Source: Chitinophagaceae bacterium (lineage in GTDB: Bacteria > Bacteroidota > Bacteroidia > Chitinophagales > Chitinophagaceae). Taken from it: DNA of 64,000 bases. Each line of letters opens with the position of its first letter. The stretch's first letter is position 1. Under the pieces are notes generated by a model, which saw only the letters and a program-made list of their open reading frames with translations, did not search any database and was not told the origin of the DNA. The DNA is taken from NCBI GenBank assembly GCA_019752045.1, contig JAIEMP010000001.1, positions 114,162 through 178,161 on the forward strand, written 5' to 3'. Both the position numbers and the translations under genes were made by a program. This document shows positions 1-7,415 of the stretch, in pieces.

Positions 1-2
1 TG

Positions 3-734
3 GTGTTCCCTGCTACTGCAAATATTGTGTGCGATAAAATTGGCGCTGTAAATGCATGGGGGTACGATATGAGTGCTGCCTGCAGCGGCTTCCTTTTTTC
101 ATTAACTACCGGTGCTGCTTATATTGAAAGCGGTCGTTACAAAAAAGTGGTAGTGGTTGGTGCAGATAAGATGAGCGCCATTGTTGATTACACCGACCGT
201 AACACTTGTGTGATTTTTGGTGATGGTGCTGCTGCTGTTTTACTGGAACCAAACACAGAAGGCAATGGCGTACTAGATAGTATTTTGCGTACCGATGGTG
301 CTGGTCGTAATTTTTTACACATGAAAGCAGGTGGCAGTTTAAAACCCGCCAGCATGGAAACAGTTGCCAACAAAGAGCATTTTGCTTACCAGGAAGGACA
401 ACAGGTATTTAAGTTTGCAGTGAAAGGGATGGCCGATGTAAGTGCCGAGCTGTTGGAAAAAAATAATTTAACAGGTGATGATATTGCATGGCTGGTACCG
501 CACCAGGCCAACCTCCGCATCATTGATGCAACAGCTAACCGCATGGGATTAGCAAAAGAAAAAGTGATGATCAACATCCAGAAATATGGCAATACCACGG
601 CCGCTACTATTCCACTTTGTTTATGGGAATGGGAAAGCCAATTAAAAAAAGGCGACAATATTGTACTGGCTGCTTTTGGTGGTGGGTTTACATGGGGTGC
701 TACTTGGATTAAGTGGGCCTACGATAGCAATTAA
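3..734 (+). CDS. fabH: 3-oxoacyl-ACP synthase III (KAS III), 5' end outside window
   Basis: The gene is cut by the left edge; 243 codons are visible and the first visible GTG is an internal Val, not a start. KAS III joins acetyl-CoA to malonyl-ACP to begin fatty acid synthesis in the cytosol. The full catalytic triad is present: Cys27 of the fragment in DMSAACSGF, His167 in VPHQANLRI and Asn197 in [10 protein letters not shown], then the glycine-rich C-terminal strand [14 protein letters not shown]. FabD, encoded near 11 kb, would supply malonyl-ACP, but the two genes are not in one operon. Bacteroidota often carry several KAS III paralogues, including ones for secondary products; the ordinary motifs favour the housekeeping enzyme. 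Confidence 0.93.
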   Translation: MFPATANIVCDKIGAVNAWGYDMSAACSGFLFSLTTGAAYIESGRYKKVVVVGADKMSAIVDYTDRNTCVIFGDGAAAVLLEPNTEGNGVLDSILRTDGAGRNFLHMKAGGSLKPASMETVANKEHFAYQEGQQVFKFAVKGMADVSAELLEKNNLTGDDIAWLVPHQANLRIIDATANRMGLAKEKVMINIQKYGNTTAATIPLCLWEWESQLKKGDNIVLAAFGGGFTWGATWIKWAYDSN

Positions 735-805
735 ATCGTTAATCATAAATATTGAAAGCGGTTGTGAGAGCAGCTGCTTTTTTTATGAACCATTCTACAA
801 CACTT

Positions 806-1756
806 ATGAAATATCTATCTACCCTCTTACTTCTTTTCTTGTTGCAATCTGCTTTTGCACAATCCAACAATCAGTCCGACACATCAATTCAAAATTTATT
901 ACGGCATTATGTAACCGCACTTGCACATGATTCTATGCAGGGCAGAAAGACCGGCTCTTCGGGCATGTATAAAGCCGCTGCATTTATTGCTAATGAAATG
1001 AAAGCTGCGGGTTTAAAAACTGCGGCCGGCAATGACGGCTATGCTCAGTTATTTACAGCAGATGGGTTATCTGCTGTAAATGTTATGGGTGTTTTGGAGG
1101 GACAGGAATTAAAAGATGAAGTAGTCATTATCTGTGCACATTATGACCATATCGGTCTGTCTGAAAATAAAAAAGATTCGATTTATAACGGAGCAAATGA
1201 TAATGCCAGCGGAACAGCCGCCCTGCTTTTTCTTGCAGCACAATTAAAAAAACTACAACCAAAAAGGACCCTCATTTTTATTGCATTCAGCGGAGAAGAA
1301 ATGGGATTGCTCGGTTCGAAATATGTTGCATCAATAGTTGATCCTGTTAAAATAAAAGCGGTAATCAACTTTGAAATGCTTGGTATTCCTTCAGGAAAAC
1401 GGGCATTTATTACAGGCGCTAACTATGGCAATTTCTTCAGTGTACTGAATAAAGAACTGGCAAAAAAAGATCTGCAGAAATATGGCAAATATTTTTTTAG
1501 AAGAGCTCCTGAAGATATAAGAATGCTTTTTACACGAAGTGATAATTACCCGTTTGCATTAAAGGGAATACCTGCACACACCATTTATGTGACTGATGAT
1601 GAGAATAAACATTATCACAAAGAATCGGACGAAGCACATACACTGAACTATTCATTTATGACAGAAGTTGTTGAAGCAGCTTTCATCGCAATTCAACCGA
1701 TTGTAAATGGCGAGGTTGAATTAAAAAAGATTGTTGTTAGACCGGGTAGATATTAA
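806..1756 (+). CDS. M28 family zinc metallopeptidase, exported
   Basis: A 316-residue protein of the M28 (aminopeptidase Y-like) family, which uses two zinc ions to remove N-terminal residues. From the chosen ATG the protein opens with a clear signal peptide (MKYLSTLLLLFLLQSAFAQ), so it should act in the periplasm or outside; in-frame ATGs at 752 and 785 would add residues in front of it and fit less well. Zinc-ligand motifs occur in family order: His112 in CAHYDHIG, Asp132 in NDNASGTAA, Glu164/165 in FSGEEMGLLGS, an acidic residue in NFEMLG and a late His in KHYHKESDEAHT. It starts about 70 bp after fabH. A copy of the palindromic repeat begins 19 bp after the stop. Confidence 0.88.
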   Translation: MKYLSTLLLLFLLQSAFAQSNNQSDTSIQNLLRHYVTALAHDSMQGRKTGSSGMYKAAAFIANEMKAAGLKTAAGNDGYAQLFTADGLSAVNVMGVLEGQELKDEVVIICAHYDHIGLSENKKDSIYNGANDNASGTAALLFLAAQLKKLQPKRTLIFIAFSGEEMGLLGSKYVASIVDPVKIKAVINFEMLGIPSGKRAFITGANYGNFFSVLNKELAKKDLQKYGKYFFRRAPEDIRMLFTRSDNYPFALKGIPAHTIYVTDDENKHYHKESDEAHTLNYSFMTEVVEAAFIAIQPIVNGEVELKKIVVRPGRY

Positions 1757-1774
1757 AGGTTATTGATCTAATAC

Positions 1775-1853
1775 CGATGCCTTAGTTCGTGGCCCACGAA
1801 ACACTTCCATAATTATTCAATTCCGGTCCGTGAAACACGAAACGGGGCTTTAA
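1775..1853 (+). repeat. Palindromic intergenic repeat, copy 1
   Basis: Copy of a repeat family seen six times between here and 5.53 kb. A left hairpin (TTCGTG / CACGAA, 1786-1800) is followed by a spacer containing ACTTCCAT, then a right hairpin (CCGGTCCGTG 1823-1832 and CACGAAACGG 1836-1845) and GGGGCTTTAA. It starts 19 bp after the stop codon of the M28 peptidase. Confidence 0.8.
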
Positions 1854-1917
1854 CTTAAATGAAATTTATATAAGAAGGTGCTTAAATTTATGAGCAAAAA
1901 GACATTTTAAAACAATC

Positions 1918-2592
1918 ATGAACTCAATTTTAATCTTTGGGACATTTATAATTCTGACAAGCTGTAACTTGACGGAAAGAAAAAATACACAACTAACAGC
2001 AAAAGACAGTATTACTTCTCAAATAGATACTGCATTTTCAGAGAACAGCAGTATTGGAAATTCATCTTTCAGTGATACGTATGATAGTTTAGCCAGAGCA
2101 TATGTTGACACTTCGACTTTACAGGGAAAGCGAAGTTGGCTTATGAACCGGTTTTTAATAGAAAACGGACTGTCGTCGCCGGATTATGACACACTGTTTG
2201 ATTTAACTTACGATGGTTTTAAAGATTATGTTATAGGTTATTACGGCAAATCTGGAACAGGAATTAAGAATAAAGTAAAGGTTTACCTTTTCAACCCGAA
2301 AAAACAATATTACTTTTTAGACGAGCAACTTTCAGACTTACCAAATCCGACTTTTTATATAAAGCAAAAAAAGATAACTGGATTTTATATTGGGAATGGT
2401 GGCGGTGGCGGTGGTAGACTTGAATGGATTAATAACAAATGGACAAGTACAAAAGAGTTTGACGTTGATAAAGAGGGTGACAGTACAAAATGGAAAATTA
2501 GCTACCCATTAAAAAAGAAAAAAGAGGTTATAGTTAGACCATTTCAAATGATACCGCCCGAAGAAGTTTTGGAAACAGGCATTAAATGGTAA
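1918..2592 (+). CDS. Hypothetical lipoprotein
   Basis: A 224-residue protein I do not recognise. The N-terminus MNSILIFGTFIILTSC has a hydrophobic core ending in a TSC lipobox, so it is predicted to be lipidated at Cys16 and held in the cell envelope. The rest is hydrophilic and rich in Tyr, Lys and Asp, with a conspicuous run of six glycines near residue 163 and a basic stretch (LKKKKEVIVRP) near the C-terminus. It is a single gene, flanked upstream by repeat copy 1 and downstream by copy 2, which starts 33 bp after its stop. No enzyme motif is visible. Confidence 0.7.
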   Translation: MNSILIFGTFIILTSCNLTERKNTQLTAKDSITSQIDTAFSENSSIGNSSFSDTYDSLARAYVDTSTLQGKRSWLMNRFLIENGLSSPDYDTLFDLTYDGFKDYVIGYYGKSGTGIKNKVKVYLFNPKKQYYFLDEQLSDLPNPTFYIKQKKITGFYIGNGGGGGGRLEWINNKWTSTKEFDVDKEGDSTKWKISYPLKKKKEVIVRPFQMIPPEEVLETGIKW

Positions 2593-2624
2593 GAATAAAA
2601 ACGACCGTACAAAAAAAGTTTTTA

Positions 2625-2703
2625 ACCCATTGTTCATGTCTTACGAACCATTTCCATATCATCCAATTCCGGTCCGTGAAGACACGAACCGGGGCGTTGG
2701 AAA
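2625..2703 (+). repeat. Palindromic intergenic repeat, copy 2
   Basis: Well-preserved copy. The left arm GTTCATGTC (2632-2640) is followed by TTACGAACC, then TTTCCATATCATCCAATT, and the right hairpin CCGGTCCGTG (2669-2678), AAGA loop, CACGAACCGG (2683-2692), then GGCGTTGGAAAA. It starts 33 bp after the upstream stop codon, in the same orientation as the gene. Confidence 0.85.
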
Positions 2704-2721
2704 AAAGTTTTAACTTAGATC

Positions 2722-3102
2722 ATGACTTTCAACACATCAATGCCACCCTCACTTCGACCATATTATGAGAAGGAACTAAGCGCTTATACTTCTTTATTGC
2801 AAGAAAACAAATTGCAACAAGCATGGCGCCATCTTGAGAAGGCTCATGTTATCGGTCAGGCTTACCCATACCAGCACAGTTATGTACATTGGAAAATGCT
2901 GCAGTTTGGCATAAAAATAAAAAGCCCAAAAGAAGTGGCAGGACAAATTCCCCGTCTTTTGATTGGCGGGATAAAATCGTTTGTTGGCACAATCCCGGTT
3001 GGCAATACGGGTGGAGCAGATATACCACCACTAAAACAACTTCCTATTGAACAGGAGATAATCGAAATATTTAAAAAAGCAGGCATTAATCCACCCAATT
3101 AG
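2722..3102 (+). CDS. DUF3703 domain protein
   Basis: A 126-residue cytosolic protein that matches my memory of the DUF3703 family: an N-terminal helical part with the HLEKAHVIGQ motif (about residues 38-47), a HSYVHWKML motif (about 53-61), a GQIPRLLIGG segment, and the glycine-rich VGNTGGADIPP signature near residue 100. The family's function is unknown; it consists of short single-domain proteins in many bacteria. There is no signal peptide. The start at 2722 is the first ATG; a second at codon 7 is possible. It sits between repeat copy 2 and a lipoprotein gene. Confidence 0.75.
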   Translation: MTFNTSMPPSLRPYYEKELSAYTSLLQENKLQQAWRHLEKAHVIGQAYPYQHSYVHWKMLQFGIKIKSPKEVAGQIPRLLIGGIKSFVGTIPVGNTGGADIPPLKQLPIEQEIIEIFKKAGINPPN

Positions 3103-3186
3103 AAATAATCAACATTTTATTTGATAATATAAATTTATTCAGTTGTTCTTATCTTAAGAATTTTATAAACCTACATAAAATGAACT

Positions 3187-3567
3187 ATGATAATACTGAA
3201 TTTACAACTGCTATTTAGATTAATATTTGTTTCCATGCTGATTATTTCTTGTAAAAAAGATGAAGTAAAAGTTACTACCTCATCATTAGAAATAACGCTG
3301 AAGAAAAATGAGGCGTATACACTTGACTTGGGAAGTTTGTGCGACGAATGTGGTTTGTTAATAAACAAACAGGCAAAATATTTCTTAACCAGTGAGATTA
3401 GGTTAGACACAACAAGCCAGAGGCTTTACTTCATTTATCTATATAAACCGGCTGTTGATTATACCGGTACAGATGAAGTAGAAATTAAGAGTTCATCAGG
3501 CTCCGATGGTTCAAGCCCAAACAACAACATTCATTTGAAAACAATAAGGTTTACAGTAACAAACTAA
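3187..3567 (+). CDS. Hypothetical small lipoprotein
   Basis: A 126-residue unrecognised protein. The N-terminus is hydrophobic (LLFRLIFVSMLIISCKKDE) and carries an IISC lipobox, so lipidation at Cys22 is expected, with KKDE after it as in many Bacteroidota lipoproteins. The mature part has a CDECG motif (about residues 56-60) and a Ser/Gly-rich stretch near residue 105, with a beta-rich composition. It stands alone; a degenerate repeat copy begins about 11 bp after its stop. Confidence 0.65.
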   Translation: MIILNLQLLFRLIFVSMLIISCKKDEVKVTTSSLEITLKKNEAYTLDLGSLCDECGLLINKQAKYFLTSEIRLDTTSQRLYFIYLYKPAVDYTGTDEVEIKSSSGSDGSSPNNNIHLKTIRFTVTN

Positions 3568-3577
3568 ATATCTCCTT

Positions 3578-3640
3578 AATGCCATAATTCCTGTCCCACT
3601 AACTACTTCCATATCTCCCGATTCCTGTTCATGTCTTTAA
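3578..3640 (+). repeat. Degenerate palindromic repeat, copy 3a
   Basis: A decayed copy recognisable by the order of its parts: TGCCATAATTCCTGTC, CCACTAACTACTTCCATATC, then GATTCCTGTTCATGTC. The hairpin arms no longer pair well. It abuts the better copy 3b, giving a tandem pair. Confidence 0.45.
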
Positions 3641-3706
3641 TGCCGTGGTTTGTGTCTCAAAAACCATTTCCATTTTCATCCAATTCCGGTCCGTAAAAAA
3701 CCACCC
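3641..3706 (+). repeat. Palindromic repeat, copy 3b (3' part eroded)
   Basis: Contains TGCCGTGGTTTGTGTC, the CCATTTCCATTTTCATCC spacer and AATTCCGGTCCGT in family order, but the closing CACGAACCGG arm is lost and replaced by an A-rich run. Confidence 0.6.
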
Positions 3707-3796
3707 TTGTGTTTATGCGATCTCAAGCTGAATTGAAATATTATAGAAGAACGGTTGTATTTTTAGTGACAAGTTAAAAACCCCTAAAGCCATTCG

Positions 3797-4411
3797 ATGA
3801 AAGTACTTTTGACAATAATAATGATAAATACTCTCCAGATCTGCTATTCACAGAAGACAGACACAACTTCTCCAATTTCAAGCTACAAATACATCTGCCA
3901 GTCTTCCAACCAAATTGAAATTGCATTAACAAGATCGGGGACTATGACGGGTGGTTATGAGACAGTCCATCTAACATTTAATGGACACCACTGGACTGCG
4001 AAGAAGTTAAATGGCAACATGTCGTTTAAGAAAGTTGTGACAACAATCATTAAACCCAAAATAAATTATGATACAGTTATCGCATGCTTAACTCGAAATA
4101 ATGTATTCAATCTCGACAATCAAGACAATTTGGTATTGAAAGGAAGTGTTGATGACGGCATAAACTATACATTGACATACAAGGTGGCTGATACATGTCG
4201 TACATATTACTTTAATAATCCTGAATATTACAAAGAGTGGAATAAGAATGTACAAGCTCTTGATAACTACATCAATATCATCAGAATTTTATTTGATGAT
4301 TTTACTTCTACAGCTCTTATCTCAAGACTCATTCCAAAATCAACTATTCCCGATCCGTTTACACCATGGTTCGTGTCTCACGAACCATTTACATTCAATT
4401 CCGGTACGTGA
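3797..4411 (+). CDS. Hypothetical exported protein, C-terminus encoded by a repeat
   Basis: A 204-residue unrecognised protein. MKVLLTIIMINTLQICYSQ looks like a signal peptide with cleavage after Gln, so a periplasmic or outer-membrane location is likely. The body contains a Cys-Arg-Thr-Tyr-Tyr segment near residue 134 and hydrophobic/aromatic stretches but no motif I can name. The last 16 or so residues and the TGA stop lie inside repeat copy 4 (from about 4362), so the natural C-terminus has been replaced or extended by the repeat. The gene may be functional with a short new tail, or may be eroding. Confidence 0.6.
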   Translation: MKVLLTIIMINTLQICYSQKTDTTSPISSYKYICQSSNQIEIALTRSGTMTGGYETVHLTFNGHHWTAKKLNGNMSFKKVVTTIIKPKINYDTVIACLTRNNVFNLDNQDNLVLKGSVDDGINYTLTYKVADTCRTYYFNNPEYYKEWNKNVQALDNYINIIRILFDDFTSTALISRLIPKSTIPDPFTPWFVSHEPFTFNSGT

Positions 4412-4436
4412 AGACAGGAACCGGGGCGTTGGAAAT
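4362..4436 (+). repeat. Palindromic repeat, copy 4 (inside 3' end of a gene)
   Basis: This copy has the best left hairpin: GGTTCGTG (4368-4375), TCT loop, CACGAACC (4379-4386), an 8-bp perfect stem. The right hairpin is CCGGTACGTG (4401-4410), AAGA, CAGGAACCGG (4415-4424). It overlaps the coding end of the preceding gene and supplies its stop codon. Confidence 0.85.
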
Positions 4437-4468
4437 AAAAAAAGCCGGAAAATTTTCCGGCTTTTTTT
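4437..4468. terminator. Bidirectional intrinsic terminator
   Basis: A perfect palindrome GCCGGAAAATTTTCCGGC (4444-4461) is flanked by seven A on the left and seven T on the right. It lies between converging genes ending at 4411 (+) and 4472 (-) and can serve both. Confidence 0.9.
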
Positions 4469-4471
4469 ATT

Positions 4472-4834
4472 TTATTTTCTGATGAGAAAGCGTTGCGTTA
4501 TTTTTCCACCGAGTTGATCGTACACATCAATGATGATGTAAGTGTTGGCAGTAATGCCTGTAACCGGATAAGAATAATCGTATTCGGTTTTATTTTTTGC
4601 AGTTGATTCGTCAACCAGAAAAGGAGTGCTCTGTCCTTCCTTAGTGAGTGTTACCTTATCAAGCCGTACTGCAGAACTGATATGACCAGTAATGCTGTAT
4701 TCCCCATTGGCATTTGCTGTGCCTTCTGCCACATTACCGGTAAACGTCAATTGAAGTTTAGTGCTTTGTTTTTTGCAAGAGAGGGTAAACAACATGGCTG
4801 TTAAAGCCAGCAGGATAAAAGATTTCATTTTCAT
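4472..4834 (-). CDS. Hypothetical small lipoprotein
   Basis: A 120-residue unrecognised protein. The N-terminus MKMKSFILLALTAMLFTLSCKK ends in an LSC lipobox, predicting lipidation and envelope location. The mature part (LQLTFTGNVAEGTANANGEYSITGHISSAV and on, then ITANTYIIIDVYDQLGGKI) has the alternating pattern of one Ig-like or fibronectin-like beta-sandwich. It converges on the preceding plus-strand gene and shares the bidirectional terminator with it. The upstream region to 5051 is shared with the divergent DUF1801 gene. Confidence 0.7.
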   Translation of the reverse strand: MKMKSFILLALTAMLFTLSCKKQSTKLQLTFTGNVAEGTANANGEYSITGHISSAVRLDKVTLTKEGQSTPFLVDESTAKNKTEYDYSYPVTGITANTYIIIDVYDQLGGKITQRFLIRK

Positions 4835-5050
4835 TGTTACAGATTTTTAATTTAATGTTGAGACAGCCTCTAAACGAAAATGGTTGCTTTTTATTATAAA
4901 AATCCCTTTCTTTCAATGAATAAAAGTAAAAAACGATTGCCCGGTATCGTAGATTTACGAAACAAGCCATTATCATTTGCTGATGGACAATGAGGCATGT
5001 GGTCTCCGGCTTAGATTGATTAAAGGAAACATCATTTACCTTCATAAAAC

Positions 5051-5443
5051 ATGCAAAAAGAAATTCAGCAATACAACGAAAAACAGATTGAAAACGATAA
5101 AGAAATCTGTCATCTGCTTGCTGCAACTATTGACAGCAAGTTACCCGAAGCAGAAAGTAAAATATGGCATGCCCACCCTGTTTGGTTTTTAGAGGGTAAT
5201 CCCATTGTTGGCTACAGTAAACAAAAGGCAGGGATACGGCTCATGTTCTGGAGCGGTGCTGATTTTGAAGAAGACCTGCTGGATGTCCGGGGTAAAAAAT
5301 TTAAAGATGCATCTGTTTTTTACAACCATCTTTCTGAAGTGAACATAAAAGATCTTACCCGTTGCTTGAAAAAATCAAAAGACATCCAATGGGATTATAA
5401 AAACATCGTGAAGCGGAAGGGGAAATTAATACGATTGAAGTAA
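5051..5443 (+). CDS. DUF1801 domain protein (YdhG-like)
   Basis: A 130-residue cytosolic protein with the look of DUF1801: an acidic helical start, then the core AESKIWHAHPVWFLEGNPIVGYSKQK (about residues 34-59), in which a basic or aromatic loop precedes the PVWFLxGNPIVGY strand pair, and a LMFWSGADF strand. Members resemble the fold of frataxin-like or YdhG proteins; no reaction is established. No signal peptide. It lies divergent to the lipoprotein gene at 4834 and is followed 17 bp after its stop by repeat copy 5. Confidence 0.75.
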   Translation: MQKEIQQYNEKQIENDKEICHLLAATIDSKLPEAESKIWHAHPVWFLEGNPIVGYSKQKAGIRLMFWSGADFEEDLLDVRGKKFKDASVFYNHLSEVNIKDLTRCLKKSKDIQWDYKNIVKRKGKLIRLK

Positions 5444-5460
5444 ATTTAAACAAATGCAGT

Positions 5461-5531
5461 AATTCCTAATTTTCGGTACCATTTTTATATCACTTGATTC
5501 CGGTCCGTGAAGACACGAACCGGGGCTTTAA
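5461..5531 (+). repeat. Palindromic repeat, copy 5
   Basis: The left hairpin is eroded (only CGGTACCATTTTTATATC remains), but the right hairpin is perfect to consensus: CCGGTCCGTG (5500-5509), AAGA, CACGAACCGG (5514-5523), then GGCTTTAAAA. It begins 17 bp after the DUF1801 stop codon. Confidence 0.8.
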
Positions 5532-5564
5532 AATAATTTTACACATCACTTTAAACCTTAAGGC

Positions 5565-5930
5565 ATGAACAGCACTGCACATCATGATGAGAAGATTGCA
5601 AAAATGAGCTTCGCTTCGGTCTATCCGCATTACATAACAAAAGTGGAAAAGAAAGGACGTACAAAAGAAGAATTACACGAGGTGATTGAATGGCTTACCG
5701 GCTTCAATGAAAAAAAGCTTACTAAACTCATAGATGAAAAAGTAAGCTTTGAAGATTTTTTTCAACAGGCGAAACTAAACCCGAATGCAAAACTCATCAC
5801 AGGTGTTATCTGCGGCTACCGGGTGGAAGAAATCACAAACCCCATCACACAAAAGGCCCGGTATTTAGACAAGCTGGTTGATGAACTGGCCAAAGGACGT
5901 ACAATGGAAAAGATTTTACGTGTTGTGTAA
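5565..5930 (+). CDS. DUF2200 domain protein
   Basis: A 121-residue cytosolic protein that fits DUF2200: after a short leader it has MSFASVYPHYITKVEKKGRT (about residues 14-33), then WLTGFNEKKL, the FEDFFQQAKLNPNAKLITG segment and the strongly conserved VICGYRVEEI motif followed by RYLDKLVDELAKG. The function of the family is unknown. No signal peptide or membrane segment. It is a single gene lying between repeat copy 5 and an inverted-repeat region. Confidence 0.82.
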   Translation: MNSTAHHDEKIAKMSFASVYPHYITKVEKKGRTKEELHEVIEWLTGFNEKKLTKLIDEKVSFEDFFQQAKLNPNAKLITGVICGYRVEEITNPITQKARYLDKLVDELAKGRTMEKILRVV

Positions 5931-6247
5931 ATTGATATATCCGGTATTAAGTTTTACACTCCTGTTATTCTGCACCAAAAAATAAAATCTGTTGCCGGCA
6001 ATTTTATTATAGACTGACTGTTGGAGAAATCCCGGATTACTTAGTGCCCTTTGTGCAAAACTCCGTGTACTTTGTGTTACAGAAAAAATAAAATGCTGCA
6101 CAATGAACACAAAGGATACACAAAGTTCAGGGCAATACCTTTAATCCAAATTAGAAATTACACAGAAAACATTTCTGTACAAACAAAAGCATCCACCTCA
6201 GGATTCGTTACTTTTATCGCATCAACCAAATAAAACCGTCAACAGCT
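5931..6247. other. Intergenic region holding an inverted repeat pair
   Basis: No gene is evident in these 317 bp. They contain an inverted pair: GCCCTTTGTGC...GTGTACTTTGTGTT (6046-6078) and, in reverse orientation, AACACAAAGG...CACAAAGTTCAGGGC (6106-6133). I see no riboswitch-like structure before the PLP enzyme that follows. Confidence 0.55.
6044..6135. repeat. Inverted pair of CTTTGTG-type intergenic repeat
   Basis: Two imperfect inverted arms of about 35 bp are separated by an A-rich spacer of about 25 bp. Each arm carries GCCCT near its outer end and TTTGTGT near its inner end. This type of CTTTGTG repeat is, as I recall, common between genes in Bacteroidota. Confidence 0.55.
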
Positions 6248-7375
6248 ATGGAGTTCTCTACAAGAATCATTCATGAAGACAATATTAAAGACAGCAGCGG
6301 TGCAGTAATGTCGCCCATCATTCTTTCAACCACATTTGAACGGGGAGAAGATGGCGTCAATTTCCCCAGTGGCTTTTTCTATTCAAGATATGATAACCCC
6401 AACCGTCATTCGCTTGAAAGCAAGCTGGCAAAAATGGAAGGCGGTAGTTCCTGTGTAAGTTTTGCTTCAGGTCTTGCAGCAGCAACGGTGGTGTTTCAAA
6501 GTTTAAAAACAGGTGATCATATTATTTTGCCCGATGATACTTACTTTTCTATCCGTTCCATTCTTGATACCATGTTTTCCGGATTTGGATTAACGTATAC
6601 ATTGGTTGATATGAGCGATCTCAACAATCTGAAAGCTGCGTTGCAACCCAACACAAAACTGATCTGGATGGAAACACCATCTAATCCGTTAATAAAAGTA
6701 ACAGATATTGCTGCCGTTACTGCCATTGCAAAAGCACATGATTATTTTACGGTGGCTGATAATACATGGGCAACACCTTTTTATACAAAACCACTGGAAC
6801 TGGGTGTTGATATTGTACTGCATTCAACTACAAAATATTTTGGCGGACATAGTGACATTCTTGGAGGCGCTTTGATTTTTGCGGCTGATAATGACCGTTA
6901 TGAATTCATCAGGGCCTGTCAGAAATTAGGTGGCGCTGTTCCTTCACCATACGATTGCTGGTTGTTATGCAGAAGTCTTACAACCTTTACTGCACGCATG
7001 CCCATCCATACAAACAATGCCATGCAACTGGCTCAGTATCTTGAAACACATCCAAAAATTGAACGTGTCTTGTATCCAGGTCTGCCATCGCATCCGCAAC
7101 ATGAAATTGCAAAGCAACAAATGAAAGGAGGCTTTGGCGGTATGTTATCTATTCTTGTAAAAGGTGAACGAGCTGCAGCGTTAAAACTTGCAACAGATTT
7201 ACGTTTATTTACACATGCTACCAGTTTAGGTGGTGTTGAAAGCTTGATTGAACATCGTAAATCAATTGAAGGTCCTGCATCGGCCACACCGGATAATCTG
7301 TTGCGGATATCTGTTGGTATTGAACACATCAAAGATCTGATTGAAGATTTTGAACAGGCATTAAAAAGTATCTGA
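6248..7375 (+). CDS. PLP-dependent trans-sulfuration enzyme (cystathionine gamma-synthase/lyase family)
   Basis: A 375-residue cytosolic enzyme of the Cys/Met metabolism PLP family. Landmarks are the substrate loop FFYSRYDNPNRHSLE (about residues 44-58), the cofactor-phosphate loop FASGLAAATVV, the NPLIKVTDI stretch after METPS, ADNTWATP (Asp holding the PLP ring nitrogen), and the Schiff-base Lys196 in HSTTKYFGGHSD. C-terminal HATSLGGVESLIEHR and LLRISVGIEHIKDLIEDF are also typical. The length is normal. It could act as cystathionine gamma-synthase, a beta- or gamma-lyase or a methionine gamma-lyase; sequence reading alone does not settle which. It is not in an operon with other sulfur genes. 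Confidence 0.88.
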   Translation: MEFSTRIIHEDNIKDSSGAVMSPIILSTTFERGEDGVNFPSGFFYSRYDNPNRHSLESKLAKMEGGSSCVSFASGLAAATVVFQSLKTGDHIILPDDTYFSIRSILDTMFSGFGLTYTLVDMSDLNNLKAALQPNTKLIWMETPSNPLIKVTDIAAVTAIAKAHDYFTVADNTWATPFYTKPLELGVDIVLHSTTKYFGGHSDILGGALIFAADNDRYEFIRACQKLGGAVPSPYDCWLLCRSLTTFTARMPIHTNNAMQLAQYLETHPKIERVLYPGLPSHPQHEIAKQQMKGGFGGMLSILVKGERAAALKLATDLRLFTHATSLGGVESLIEHRKSIEGPASATPDNLLRISVGIEHIKDLIEDFEQALKSI

Positions 7376-7415
7376 TAATTTTAGAAACCTTTCATCATTG
7401 CATAATTAAACAAAC

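Noticed and set aside
2586..2768. A 60-codon plus-strand frame overlapping repeat copy 2
   Set aside because: It is made of the end of the preceding gene, the repeat and the start of the DUF3703 gene in another frame; composition is not protein-like.
4248..4517. An 89-codon plus-strand frame over repeat copy 4 and the terminator
   Set aside because: It reads through a strong terminator and overlaps two better-supported genes in other frames.
1775..5531. A CRISPR array
   Set aside because: Repeats are spaced by whole genes, not by regular 30-40 nt spacers, and no cas genes are present.
5931..6247. Possible SAM riboswitch before the PLP trans-sulfuration gene
   Set aside because: I looked for the paired helices and conserved GG/AAG core of SAM riboswitches and found only the inverted CTTTGTG repeat pair.
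7033..7332. A 99-codon minus-strand frame inside the PLP enzyme gene
   Set aside because: The plus-strand protein shows full family motifs across the same stretch; the minus frame is its shadow.
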